From JBGOUV01 sp041477815 (GTDB lineage Bacteria > Acidobacteriota > Terriglobia > Bryobacterales > JACQDG01): DNA of 13,634 nt. The number at the start of each line of letters is the position of its first letter. Position 1 is the first letter of the stretch. This document shows, piece after piece, positions 1 through 7,368 of the stretch. Below the pieces are notes generated by a model. The model was not told where the DNA came from. It searched no databases and saw nothing but the letters and a program-made list of their open reading frames with translations. The position numbers and the translations under genes are program-made. Location: assembly GCA_041477815.1 (NCBI GenBank), contig JBGOUV010000174.1, positions 1-13,634 on the forward strand, written 5' to 3'.

Positions 1-291
1 ATGGACCCTGAGAAGCGAATGGACCGGATCGAGGAGGACCTCGCTACCACCGTCAAGCTGGTCAAGATGAGCATGCAGATCGCCCTGCGGAACCAGCATG
101 CCATCAACGCATTGATCGACGCGCACCTGCGGGCCGATGCCCGCAGGGACAAGGCCGAGGCCCGCCAGCGGCGAAGCGACGAGAAGTTCGATCGCCTGCT
201 AGCCTCCCTGTTTGGCAAAGGCCGCAACGGCGGCAACGGGCGCAAGCGCCAGCAGAAGCCCTTAGCCATTAGCAAGCCTCGCAGCCCGTAG
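1..291 (+). CDS. Small coiled-coil hypothetical protein
   Basis: I do not recognise a named family for this 96-residue protein. The first half reads as one long amphipathic helix (residues 1-70). It has regularly spaced Leu, Ile and Val between charged residues, starts with an acidic 'RIEEDL' stretch, and then becomes strongly basic. The last 25 residues are Gly, Arg, Lys and Gln rich and probably disordered, so nucleic-acid contact is possible but unproven. There is no signal peptide or membrane segment. The ATG lies exactly at the window edge, so the ribosome-binding site cannot be seen and a longer upstream start cannot be excluded. The gene is followed by a 202-bp gap and appears to be transcribed alone or as the end of an operon lying to the left. 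Confidence 0.6.
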   Translation: MDPEKRMDRIEEDLATTVKLVKMSMQIALRNQHAINALIDAHLRADARRDKAEARQRRSDEKFDRLLASLFGKGRNGGNGRKRQQKPLAISKPRSP

Positions 292-348
292 GGAAAACCT
301 TCCTCTCCTCGGTCGTGACTATGTAAGGCGTTGATTCTGCGAAGGTTA

Positions 349-370
349 CTGAGCGCCAATTGGCGCTCAG
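349..370. repeat. Perfect 22-bp palindrome
   Basis: The arm CTGAGCGCCAA is followed directly by its exact reverse complement TTGGCGCTCAG, with no spacer. It lies in the gap between the coiled-coil gene and the kinase-nuclease gene, about 110 bp upstream of the latter's predicted promoter. A spacerless dyad suits a dimeric DNA-binding protein. As RNA it would form a hairpin of about 9 bp with no U-tract after it, so a classic terminator is unlikely. The role is inferred only. Confidence 0.55.
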
Positions 371-393
371 GTCCATTTGTCGCGGGCTGTTTG

Positions 394-410
394 GGCGCGC
401 CTCGCGCGCC
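394..410. repeat. GC-rich hairpin (7-bp stem, 3-nt loop)
   Basis: GGCGCGC, a CTC loop and GCGCGCC form a small but very stable stem 24 bp after the 22-bp palindrome. No T-run follows on either side. It may help end transcription from the left, or it may be chance in GC-rich DNA. Confidence 0.3.
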
Positions 411-477
411 AGCACCACACCGGCCAAGGTCCCTCGGCTGTCCAGTCCGATGACGAAGTTACTCATCCACCGCAAGC

Positions 478-486
478 TGATAGAAT
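478..486 (+). promoter_or_regulatory. Extended -10 element (TGATAGAAT) before the kinase-nuclease gene
   Basis: TGATAGAAT matches the extended -10 form TGnTANNAT. The hexamer TAGAAT (481-486) ends exactly 7 nt before the TTG at 494, so transcription would begin at or next to the start codon. No convincing -35 is seen (around 458-464 only a weak TTACT), which is normal for extended -10 promoters. The same geometry recurs at 2000, 7329 (minus) and 8142. Confidence 0.5.
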
Positions 487-493
487 CGGGGCA

Positions 494-1450
494 TTGGCGA
501 TCCTGACGATCTCCGCCCAACCTGGAATCCGGTCCGACGACCTGGCCCGTGACGTCGCCTGCCAACTCCAGTTCGACCTGGTCTCGCAGAGCCGTCTGGA
601 CAGCCTCTACCAGTCCGAGTTCGCTGGAGCCGACGCTATTCCCGCCCGTGGCTATGCGGACATCGTCATCTCCATGATGGCCCGGCTGGCCACCGAGCAT
701 CACCTGGTTTTCGCGGGCGCGGGTGCGCAATACCTGTTCCGCAACTTCCCCGACGTGTTCCGGATTCTGCTGGTGGCGCCGCCGCCGGTGCGGGCGGGCG
801 CGGTGATGGTGGAGCGGTCGCTCGATCGTCCCGCCGCCGCCCTGGCCTTGCGGGAACTCGAGCGGGAGCACTCCATCTGGCTGCGGGCGCGCTTTGGTCG
901 CAGCGCCGCCAAGCTGGCTGCCTTCGACCTCACCTGCAACGCCGAGCGCTGGGATGCCTCCACGCTCGCCGCGACGATGGTCGCCGCCGCCCGCGCCTGC
1001 GGCCTGGACCGAGCGCCACTGCTGCCCACCACCGCCGAGCGCCAGATCCAGTTCGAGGTACGGCTCCGCCTCGCCCGTCTGGGCGTGCCGCCTCCGGGCG
1101 CCGTCTCGCTTCCCACCCGCCAGTTCGCCCATCCCAGCGAAGAGATCTTCGCCAACCTCCTCGACTTTTATCGCATCGCCTGGGAGTACGAGCCGCGCTC
1201 CTTCCCCATCGAGTGGGACGAGCAGGGCCATGTCGTCGAGTCGTTCACGCCGGACTTCTACCTTCCCGAGCTGGACCTCTACATCGAGCTAACCACTATG
1301 AAGCAGTCGCTAGTCACCAAGAAGAACCGCAAGATCAAGCGTCTGCGCGAGGTGTACCCGGAGGTCAACGTCCAGGTGTTCTACCAGAAGGACTTCGAGA
1401 ACCTCATCTTCAAGTACGGTTTGGAGAAGACGGCTGAAATGATAGGATAG
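494..1450 (+). CDS. Cytidylate-kinase-like fold fused to a PD-(D/E)XK-like nuclease domain
   Basis: This 318-residue protein appears to have two domains. Residues 1-175 follow the plan of the cytidylate-kinase-like family: an 'LAILTISAQPG' first strand, 'LVFAGAGAQYLF', 'FRILLVAPPPVRAGAVM' and 'FDLTCNAERW'. The P-loop is degenerate, with AQPGIRSDD where a glycine-rich GK loop is expected, so ATP use is doubtful. Residues about 190-318 resemble PD-(D/E)XK nucleases. They show a helix with E216/E217, then P253-D254, ten residues, E265-L-T267 (Thr where Lys is usual), and a Lys/Arg-rich helix. TTG at 494 is chosen because it opens the first kinase strand and sits 7 nt after an extended -10. An in-frame ATG at 377 would add 39 residues with no domain character. 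It ends 6 bp before hpt, so the two are very likely co-transcribed. Substrate and activity are unknown. Confidence 0.75.
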   Translation: MAILTISAQPGIRSDDLARDVACQLQFDLVSQSRLDSLYQSEFAGADAIPARGYADIVISMMARLATEHHLVFAGAGAQYLFRNFPDVFRILLVAPPPVRAGAVMVERSLDRPAAALALRELEREHSIWLRARFGRSAAKLAAFDLTCNAERWDASTLAATMVAAARACGLDRAPLLPTTAERQIQFEVRLRLARLGVPPPGAVSLPTRQFAHPSEEIFANLLDFYRIAWEYEPRSFPIEWDEQGHVVESFTPDFYLPELDLYIELTTMKQSLVTKKNRKIKRLREVYPEVNVQVFYQKDFENLIFKYGLEKTAEMIG

Positions 1451-1456
1451 CCCTCG

Positions 1457-1987
1457 ATGACCACCCCGCCGGGCATGGAGCGAGTGCTGTTCACGGAAGA
1501 GCAGATCCAGACGCGCATTCAGGAAGTGGGAGCCGAGATCTCCAGCGCCTACGAAGGCCGCGAGATCAAGCTCATCGCCGTCTTGAAGGGGTCGGTCTAC
1601 TTTCTGACCGCCCTGGCCCGCGCTATCACCATCCCGGTGAAATTCGATTTCCTGGCCATCTCGAGTTTCGGGGGCAACCGGCCGGCGCCGGGTGTGGTGC
1701 GCATCTCCAAGGACCTGGACGAGACCATCGAAGGCGAGGACGTGCTGCTGGTGGAGGACATCGTCGACACCGGCCTCACCGTCCGCTACCTGCTCCAGAC
1801 CCTGGCCGGCCGCCAGCCCAACAGCCTCGGCATCTGCACTTTCCTCGACCGCACGCCGCGCCGCCTGGTCCAGATCCCGGTGCGGTTCCGGTGCTTCGAA
1901 ATCCCGGACCGGTTCGTGGTGGGCTTCGGCCTGGACTACAACCAGCTCTACCGGAATCTGCCCTACGTGGCGGTGCTAAAGCCGTAG
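1457..1987 (+). CDS. hpt: Hypoxanthine phosphoribosyltransferase
   Basis: This cytoplasmic purine-salvage enzyme transfers phosphoribose from PRPP to hypoxanthine (and usually guanine), giving IMP or GMP. The 176-residue length is normal for bacterial HPRT. Visible hallmarks are 'VLKGS' at 42-46 (pyrophosphate-binding loop), the flexible-loop region 'ISSFGG', the PRPP motif with E100-D101 and D104-T-G-L-T108, and the C-terminal 'PDRFVVGFGLDYNQLYRNLPYV' segment, written here as P-D-R-F through Y-V. The start at 1457 is favoured by its 6-bp distance from the upstream stop. ATG at 1475 (Met7) is an alternative, because the first six residues are not conserved in type. No strong Shine-Dalgarno is visible, so translation probably couples to the upstream gene. 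Confidence 0.95.
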   Translation: MTTPPGMERVLFTEEQIQTRIQEVGAEISSAYEGREIKLIAVLKGSVYFLTALARAITIPVKFDFLAISSFGGNRPAPGVVRISKDLDETIEGEDVLLVEDIVDTGLTVRYLLQTLAGRQPNSLGICTFLDRTPRRLVQIPVRFRCFEIPDRFVVGFGLDYNQLYRNLPYVAVLKP

Positions 1988-1996
1988 TGGCTCGGG

Positions 1997-2005
1997 TGCT
2001 ACCAT
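1997..2005 (+). promoter_or_regulatory. Extended -10 element (TGCTACCAT) before the M20 peptidase gene
   Basis: TGCTACCAT fits TGnTANNAT. The hexamer (2000-2005) ends 7 nt before the ATG at 2013, implying a leaderless or nearly leaderless transcript. It lies in the 25-bp gap after hpt and would allow the M20 operon to be expressed separately. The hexamer is weaker than at 481 or 7353. Confidence 0.4.
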
Positions 2006-2012
2006 CATTACT

Positions 2013-3392
2013 ATGCCCCTCAGCGCCACGTCATTTGTCGAGGCCAATCGCGACCGCCTCCTCGCCGAGCTGTTCGATTTTCTCCGCATCCCCAGCATCA
2101 GCACCTTGCCCGAGCACCGCGCTGACGTCCTCCGCGCCGCGCAATTCGTGGCCTCCAGTCTGGCCACGGCCGGCCTGGAGAACCTGGAGATCATACCCAC
2201 GGAAGGCCACCCGCTGATTTACGCCGATTGGCTGCACGCCCCCGGCAAGCCCACCGTTCTTTGCTACGGCCATTACGACGTACAGCCGCCCGATCCGCTC
2301 GACCTCTGGGTCTCGCCGCCCTTCGACCCCACCATCCGCGACGGCTCCATCTACGCCCGGGGCTCGGCCGACGATAAGGGCCAGATGTACATCCATATTA
2401 AGGCTATGGAGGCGCTGCGGGCCCTGCATGGCGGCCGCCTGCCCGTCAACGTGAAGTTCCTCATCGAGGGCGAAGAGGAGATCGGCGGCAAGTCCATCGC
2501 CAGGTTTGTGCCCGCCAACAAAGCCAGGCTCCAGGCCGATGTGGCCCTGGTGAGCGACACGGCCCTGTTCCAGGCCGGCCTGCCGACCCTCTGCATCGGC
2601 CTGCATGGTCTTATCTATATGGAGTGGGAAGCCGCCGGTCCCTCCCGCGATCTGCACTCCGGGCTTTACGGCGGCGCGGCTCCGAACGCCGTCTTCGGTC
2701 TGATTGAGCTGCTGGCGAAGGCCAAGGACGCCGGTGGCGTCATCCGCATCCCCGGCCTCTACGACGATGTCCGGCCGCCCGCTCCGGCCGAGCTCGAAAG
2801 CTGGCGCCGCCTGCCCTTCGATGAGAAGGAGTTCCTGGCCCAGGAAGTCGGCTCGGCGTGCCTCACCGGCGAGGCCGGTTATAGCGTCTTCGAGCGGACC
2901 TGGGCGCGGCCCACGCTGGAGGTTCACGGCATCGCCGGAGGTTTCACCGCCGCCGGGGCCAAAACCGTGATCCCGGCCAAGGCCACGGCCAAGGTGAGCA
3001 TCCGGCTGGTACCCGAGCAGGATCCGGACCGCGTGATCCGGCAGGTGCGCGACTTCGTGCGCGCCGCCGCCCCGCCGGGCATTCAGGTGGAGGTACGGGT
3101 CCTCAGCGCCGCCCCGGCCACCGTGGTCAACCCGGACCAAGCGGCCATCCGGGTGGCCGCCGAGGCCTTCGGCGAGGTTTTCGGCCGCCAGACCGTGTTC
3201 ATCCGGTCGGGCGGCTCGGTCCCCATCGTGGGCGACTTCGCCCACCACCTCGGCATCCCCACCGTCATGATGGGCTTCGGACTCCCCGACGACGGTCTCC
3301 ACTCCCCCAACGAGAAGTTTTCGCTCCATAACTACTATAAGGGCATTCTGGCGGTGGTTCACTTCTTCGAGAAGCTGGCCGCCCCGGCATGA
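2013..3392 (+). CDS. M20-family dipeptidase (zinc metallopeptidase)
   Basis: This 459-residue cytoplasmic enzyme belongs to the M20 group of carnosinase-like and DapE/ArgE-like dinuclear zinc hydrolases. It probably cleaves dipeptides or small peptides from the C-terminal side. The catalytic parts are clear: 'GHYDVQP' with ligand H87 and catalytic D89, 'RGSADDKG' with bridging D120, and 'EGEEEIGG' with the catalytic and ligand Glu pair near 154-155. A 'VSDTALF' Asp ligand follows, and 'GLHSPNEKF' near the C terminus supplies the last His. A dimerisation (lid) insert lies between, from about 205 to 370. There is no signal peptide. The ATG sits 25 bp after hpt and 7 nt after a -10-like element. 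Its stop overlaps the next start as ATGA, so it heads a three-gene unit. Confidence 0.93.
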   Translation: MPLSATSFVEANRDRLLAELFDFLRIPSISTLPEHRADVLRAAQFVASSLATAGLENLEIIPTEGHPLIYADWLHAPGKPTVLCYGHYDVQPPDPLDLWVSPPFDPTIRDGSIYARGSADDKGQMYIHIKAMEALRALHGGRLPVNVKFLIEGEEEIGGKSIARFVPANKARLQADVALVSDTALFQAGLPTLCIGLHGLIYMEWEAAGPSRDLHSGLYGGAAPNAVFGLIELLAKAKDAGGVIRIPGLYDDVRPPAPAELESWRRLPFDEKEFLAQEVGSACLTGEAGYSVFERTWARPTLEVHGIAGGFTAAGAKTVIPAKATAKVSIRLVPEQDPDRVIRQVRDFVRAAAPPGIQVEVRVLSAAPATVVNPDQAAIRVAAEAFGEVFGRQTVFIRSGGSVPIVGDFAHHLGIPTVMMGFGLPDDGLHSPNEKFSLHNYYKGILAVVHFFEKLAAPA

Positions 3393-4318
3393 CCCCGGCC
3401 GGACACCTGCTCTCGGGCTACCTGGTGGGAGACTGGCTTTCCGCCGGCCGGGAACCGCGCCGCCGCCGGATCATCCTGGCTACCGCGGTGGCGGCCGGCC
3501 TAGCCCCCGATGGCGACGTGGTCTTCGGGCTTTGGGGTGGCTTCTGGGGGGCCGCTATTCACCGCGGCTTTACCCATTCGCTCTTGGGAGCCCTGGGCTT
3601 AGGACTCTTCGCGGCGGCGCTCGTTCGTCATCACCGCCGCGTCCTGTTCGCCGCGGGGTTCCTGGGCGTGCTCAGTCATATCTTCTGGGACACCCTCAAC
3701 GTCTGGGGCGTCCAGCTCCTGTGGCCGGCGCTCTGGTACCTGCGCGGCAACCTGGTCCACGAGCGTGACCTGTGGGCCCTGGCCCTGGTACTGGTCGGAG
3801 CCGTTCTGACCTGGCATGAGCGCCGTCGCGCGGCCGTGGTATGGCTCTTGATCGCCATTCCCGGGTATCTGCTGACCCAAACCCTGTGGCGTCACCACGC
3901 CCGTCAACTGGCCCGCAGCGGCCTGGCCGGGCGCCGGGCGGACGTCTACCCAAGCGGCCAGATCCGCTGCGCCTGGATCGCTGTGTCGGCAGGCGCCTCA
4001 GACTTGACAGTACATTGTGTCCCGACTCCCTGGGCGGCAGGCCTGGTCCCGGTCACCCGCGTGCCCGCGCCGCGAGAGGACTTCTTCACCCGCGCCTCCC
4101 GCACCTCCCCCGCCGTCCGCGAGTTTATCGAGAAGGTTGCCTTCTCGTACGCCGACGAGCAGCCCACCCCGGACGGCGGCGCGCTGGTGGTCTGGCGCGA
4201 CCTCCGCGAGGCCTACGAACAAGGCCCCGGCGGCGTCCCCACCGGACTTCACGTCCTGCTCAGCCGCGATGGCGCTATCCTGTCCGAACGCCATCGGTGG
4301 TGGCTTAAACTCTGGTAA
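3389..4318 (+). CDS. YdjM-type membrane-bound metal-dependent hydrolase
   Basis: This 309-residue protein has the ordered metal-ligand motifs of the YdjM/DUF457 family of inner-membrane metal-dependent hydrolases. They are H6 (GHLLSG), 'PDGD' with D41 and D43, 'HRGFTHS' with H58 and H63, and 'SHIFWDTLN' with H97 and D101 followed by 'GVQLLWP'. Four or five hydrophobic helices fill residues 28-175. The C-terminal part (about 180-309) is polar and probably soluble. Homologues are thought to be phospholipase-C-like, but the substrate is not known. The start overlaps the M20 stop by 4 bp (ATGA) and the stop shares one base with the next ATG (TAATG), so translation of all three genes is likely coupled. 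Confidence 0.85.
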   Translation: MTPAGHLLSGYLVGDWLSAGREPRRRRIILATAVAAGLAPDGDVVFGLWGGFWGAAIHRGFTHSLLGALGLGLFAAALVRHHRRVLFAAGFLGVLSHIFWDTLNVWGVQLLWPALWYLRGNLVHERDLWALALVLVGAVLTWHERRRAAVVWLLIAIPGYLLTQTLWRHHARQLARSGLAGRRADVYPSGQIRCAWIAVSAGASDLTVHCVPTPWAAGLVPVTRVPAPREDFFTRASRTSPAVREFIEKVAFSYADEQPTPDGGALVVWRDLREAYEQGPGGVPTGLHVLLSRDGAILSERHRWWLKLW

Positions 4319-5811
4319 TGCTCTACCGCGCCGCGCTCGTCATCGGCTTTCTCGCCCTCGCTTTCTGGCGGCAGGATGAGGCCGGCTTCGGCTACTACCA
4401 CGACGACACCCTGTATTTCGCCTCGGCCCAGTCGCTGGCCGCCGGCGGCGGTTATGCCCTCCCCAGCATCCCGGGGACTCCGGCCCAGACCAAGTATCCC
4501 ATCCTCTACCCACTCCTGCTATCCATAGTATGGAAAATCAGCCCGCGCTTCCCGGACAATCTTCCGCTGGCTTTCGGCCTCACCGCACTGTTCGGCGCGG
4601 CGCTGGTGGCCGGCTGGCACGCGCTCCTGGAGCAGCTCGGCGCCGGACGACGCGAAGCCTGGATTCTCACCGCCGTCTCCGCCGTCCATCCGTTTCTGCT
4701 TTCCCTCACCGGCGCGGTCCTCAGCGATGTTCCCTTCATGGCTTTGGCCGTGTGGGCCGCCGTGCTGGCCGGGCGCGGACTCTGGTGGGCGGCCGCGGCG
4801 TGTTCGGTAGCGGCGGTACTCACCCGGTCGATCGGGCTCGCCGTGGTGGCCGGCATCATAGCTACGCTCCTGCTCCGGAAGGCCTGGCGGCACGCCGTCC
4901 TCTACACGGCTGTCTGCGTCCCCGTCCTGGCCGCCGGCTTCTGGTGGCCGGCCGCTCACCAGCCGGTTCTCGAAGGGCTCCCCGGCTACCGCCAGACCCT
5001 GCTGTTCTACTCCAGCTACGGAGGCTTCTGGAAACTCAGCGTGCCCGATTTCACCGCCGTACGATCCCTGCTCGCCGCCAACGCCCTGGAGGTCCTGAAG
5101 GCCCCGGCTACACTCTGCCTCCCCTTACCCCACCTGCCGGACAATATGTATGTGCAAGGTTCGGCGGTGTGCCTGCTGTCGCTGGCCATCCTGGCCGGCG
5201 TCGCCCGCCTACCCTTTCATGCGACCCATGTCATCCTGATCTTCTATGCCGCCATAACGCTGCTGTGGAACTACCCGCTGGCCAACCGCTTCCTGGTGGT
5301 GTTCCTGCCGCTGTTCTGGCTGGGAGCCGTCCGCCTGGCCTGCGCTCTCCCGCGCCGGCGCCTGCTGGCCCCGCTCGCCATACTGGCGCTCCTCGACGCC
5401 GCCTACGCTAACCTATGGTTACTGCCTAAGCAGATGTCGGCGGTCAACGCCGATCGCCAGTCCCTCGCCGGCGAGAAGGAGGAAGTCTACGACTGGATCA
5501 CCTCGCGCACCACGCCCGCCGACCGCTTCATCGCGTACGAAGACGTGGCCCTCTATCTCCATACCGGCCGCCAGGCGCTGCGGCCCCTGGCCCCGACCAG
5601 TCCGCCGAACCTGCACCGCGATCTCCCTCAGCTCGCCGACACCGCCCGTCAGATCCAGGCCCGCTACTGGGTGGTCGCCGGTGACGATTACCAACTGGAG
5701 GAATCCGCGACCGTGCTCCAGGAGCGCACCCGCCTGCTGCTCCAGCCGTTCCCGGTGGTGTTCCGCAGCCGGGGAGGACGGGTTTGGATACATCGCGTCG
5801 AGGCACACTGA
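4318..5811 (+). CDS. GT39/ArnT-like polytopic membrane glycosyltransferase
   Basis: This 497-residue integral membrane protein has the layout of GT-C enzymes that use polyprenyl-phosphate sugars. An N-terminal helix is followed by a periplasmic loop with acidic D29-D30 in 'YYHDDTLYF', then 'KYPILYPLLLSI'. A second acidic motif, 'SDVPF' (D137), leads into a series of about ten hydrophobic helices to residue 370. The last 120 residues are a soluble C-terminal domain. These features match the PMT/ArnT (GT39/GT83) superfamily. The acceptor, whether lipid, protein or glycan, cannot be told. The ATG overlaps the previous stop by one base. This is the last gene of the unit, and no T-rich terminator follows. 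Confidence 0.85.
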   Translation: MLYRAALVIGFLALAFWRQDEAGFGYYHDDTLYFASAQSLAAGGGYALPSIPGTPAQTKYPILYPLLLSIVWKISPRFPDNLPLAFGLTALFGAALVAGWHALLEQLGAGRREAWILTAVSAVHPFLLSLTGAVLSDVPFMALAVWAAVLAGRGLWWAAAACSVAAVLTRSIGLAVVAGIIATLLLRKAWRHAVLYTAVCVPVLAAGFWWPAAHQPVLEGLPGYRQTLLFYSSYGGFWKLSVPDFTAVRSLLAANALEVLKAPATLCLPLPHLPDNMYVQGSAVCLLSLAILAGVARLPFHATHVILIFYAAITLLWNYPLANRFLVVFLPLFWLGAVRLACALPRRRLLAPLAILALLDAAYANLWLLPKQMSAVNADRQSLAGEKEEVYDWITSRTTPADRFIAYEDVALYLHTGRQALRPLAPTSPPNLHRDLPQLADTARQIQARYWVVAGDDYQLEESATVLQERTRLLLQPFPVVFRSRGGRVWIHRVEAH

Positions 5812-5838
5812 CGTTGGCAGCGTGGCGCGCGCCCAGGC

Positions 5839-5853
5839 GTGCCGCATCGGCAC
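5839..5853 (+). terminator. Weak hairpin after the glycosyltransferase gene
   Basis: GTGCCG, CAT loop and CGGCAC form a 6-bp stem 28 nt after the stop codon. No U-tract follows, so intrinsic termination is doubtful. It may act with Rho or stabilise the 3' end. Confidence 0.25.
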
Positions 5854-6021
5854 TAGTTCCAGCCTGTTCCCAACGCGTCTGGACCGGGGATCGCATCGGC
5901 GGCGCCCTCGTCCGCCCAACGACGGGCCGGGACTCCACGGATGACGGCAACCGGAGTCAAGTGAGCTTCTTGGTGGCGCTGGGGAATTTTCCGATCTGCG
6001 GCCCGGGTGAGGTACAGGTCG

Positions 6022-6051
6022 CCGGCCGTGCCCGCCATGGGGGCAGGCCGG
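6022..6051 (-). terminator. Strong hairpin just past the oxidoreductase stop
   Basis: CCGGCC and TGCCC pair with GGGCA and GGCCGG, with a single bulged base and a 7-nt loop. The resulting stem of 11 bp begins 7 nt beyond the minus-strand TGA (6061-6059). Position and strength suggest a 3'-end structure for the oxidoreductase mRNA. The missing U-tract argues against a textbook Rho-independent terminator. Confidence 0.35.
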
Positions 6052-6058
6052 TCGTGGG

Positions 6059-7321
6059 TCACACCTGGTCGGGCACCACATACGGCTTCCGGTAGGACCG
6101 TCGCAGGAGCTTGTCGGCCTCCGGGTCATTCGCGAACTTTCCGGCGGCGGGATCGAAATGCAGCTCGCGCCCGAGCCGGTAGGCGATATTGCCGAGATGA
6201 CACAAGGCCGTGGAAAGGTGGGTCTCCCGGATCTCGGCGTTCAACAGGCCACCATTCCTGGTGCGGACGGCTGCGATGAAGTTGGCGTAGTGACTGGATT
6301 CCGGAAGCGGCGCTGCCTCCACCTCCGGCTCCGGCTTCTTGTTACGGCCCAGCACGACTTGGAACCTGCCGTTCTCGAAGATGTGCAGGTGCCCCTGGGA
6401 GCCGAAGAAGTCCCAGGACATGGGCTCCGCCGTGTAGAGGCCGCGAATCACGCCCACGATCGCAGTGCCGTCTGCATACTGCCACGATATGTTCTGGGTA
6501 TTGGGCGTTTGTCCCTGATCCTTGTAACCGAAGCGGCCGCCCCAAGAGTGGATCTTGACGGGCAGCTCCTTCTTCATTCCCCAGCGGGAGATGTCCACGA
6601 GGTGAATGCCGTTGTTCCCCAGTTCTCCGTTGCCGAAGTCCCAGAACCAGTGCCAATTGTAATGGACCAGGTTGGCGTGGTAGGGCTGCTGGGGCGCCGG
6701 TCCCAGCCATAGATCCCAGTTGAGCCAGGACGGCGGCGGCTCGACGGGCTTGAACCCGATGGAGTCGCGATTGCCGGGGAAGAACCACTGGGCCAGGTAG
6801 AGATCGCCGATGGCGCCCTGGTGCAGCAGTTGGACGGCCTGGCGGAACCGGCCCATCGAACGCCGCTGCGTGCCGCCCTGCACGATGCGGTTGTACTTGC
6901 GGGCGGCTTCCACCAGCTTTTGGCCTTCGAAAATATTGTGCGAGACCGGCTTCTCGACGTAGACGTCCTTGCCGGCCTGCATGGCCCACAACGCCGTGAG
7001 GGCGTGCCAGTGATTGGTGGTGGCGATGAGAACCGCGTCGATGGTCTTGTCGTCGAAGACCCGCCGCATGTCCGACTCGACGCGCGCGCGCTTGCCGGTG
7101 TTCTGCAGAACCCAGGTGGCGGCCTTCTCGGCCCGGTTTCCGTCCGGATCGACCACCGCCCCGACCTCGACCCCGGAGACCTTCGAGAAGGCCTGCAGCA
7201 GCTGGGTCCCACGGCTACCTACGCCGATGATGGCCACCCGTACCGTGTCGCCGGGCGCGGCGCCCAGACGCGAGGCTCCCATCAAAGACATGCCGGCGGA
7301 GAGGAAGTGGCGTCGCTTCAT
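6059..7321 (-). CDS. Exported Gfo/Idh/MocA-family NAD(P)-dependent oxidoreductase
   Basis: This 420-residue protein starts with a twin-arginine-type leader, 'MKRRHFLSAG' followed by a weakly hydrophobic stretch to about residue 23. It is therefore probably folded with its cofactor and exported by the Tat system. A Rossmann fold follows, with nucleotide-binding 'GVGSRG' at 33-38, 'VVDPDG' ending strand 2, 'NHWHA' and the family motif 'EKPVSHN' with K124. The C-terminal sheet domain contains 'GELGNNGIHLVDISRWG', which carries the usual catalytic Asp/His neighbourhood. Family members oxidise, reduce or hydrolyse sugars, polyols or glycosides. The substrate here is unknown. Exported paralogues with this leader are common in Acidobacteriota and Planctomycetota. 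The ATG lies 7 nt after a TAGAAT element, and the gene is divergent from the deaminase gene. Confidence 0.92.
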   Translation of the reverse strand: MKRRHFLSAGMSLMGASRLGAAPGDTVRVAIIGVGSRGTQLLQAFSKVSGVEVGAVVDPDGNRAEKAATWVLQNTGKRARVESDMRRVFDDKTIDAVLIATTNHWHALTALWAMQAGKDVYVEKPVSHNIFEGQKLVEAARKYNRIVQGGTQRRSMGRFRQAVQLLHQGAIGDLYLAQWFFPGNRDSIGFKPVEPPPSWLNWDLWLGPAPQQPYHANLVHYNWHWFWDFGNGELGNNGIHLVDISRWGMKKELPVKIHSWGGRFGYKDQGQTPNTQNISWQYADGTAIVGVIRGLYTAEPMSWDFFGSQGHLHIFENGRFQVVLGRNKKPEPEVEAAPLPESSHYANFIAAVRTRNGGLLNAEIRETHLSTALCHLGNIAYRLGRELHFDPAAGKFANDPEADKLLRRSYRKPYVVPDQV

Positions 7322-7326
7322 GGCCG

Positions 7327-7360
7327 GTATTCTAGCACGCCGGGTCTGGTGCTAGAATAC
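7327..7360. promoter_or_regulatory. Mirror-symmetric divergent promoter region
   Basis: A perfect 12-bp inverted repeat, GTATTCTAGCAC (7327-7338) and GTGCTAGAATAC (7349-7360), is separated by 10 bp. Each arm contains the extended -10 element TGCTAGAAT pointing outwards. One (7337-7329, minus) ends 7 nt before the oxidoreductase ATG at 7321, and the other (7350-7358, plus) ends 10 nt before the deaminase ATG at 7369. At 17-bp spacing the -35 hexamer of each promoter (TTCTAG) falls on the -10 of the other. Two polymerases could therefore not bind at once, and one dimeric regulator could cover both. Confidence 0.6.
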
Positions 7361-7368
7361 GCCCGGAC

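Larger units (their letters stand above)
5812..6058. other. Gap between converging genes with hairpins, no clear gene
   Basis: These 247 bp separate the glycosyltransferase stop from the oxidoreductase stop on the other strand. Both genes point into the gap, so it should hold terminators for both. I see two dyads (5839-5853 and 6022-6051) but no T-tracts. A 69-codon minus-strand frame beginning with GTG at 6062 is present, but its third-position base use and composition do not look coding. Confidence 0.5.

Noticed and set aside
291..347. 7-bp inverted repeat AACCTTC / GAAGGTT with a 38-nt loop
   Set aside because: A short stem with a long loop is within chance expectation for this length, and no U-tract follows.
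377..493. N-terminal extension of the kinase-nuclease gene to the ATG at 377
   Set aside because: The 39 added residues show no domain character, contain the GC hairpin and the predicted promoter, and precede the natural first strand of the kinase-like fold.
2031..3362. 443-codon open frame on the minus strand across the M20 gene
   Set aside because: It mirrors the codon pattern of a clear M20 peptidase. Long antisense frames are expected in high-GC DNA, and its translation is low-complexity Gly/Ala/Val/Asp rich.
5853..6062. 69-codon minus-strand frame starting with GTG that overlaps the oxidoreductase stop as GTGA
   Set aside because: Third-position GC is only about as high as the surrounding non-coding DNA, it runs through the 6022-6051 hairpin, and the translation has no recognisable motif.
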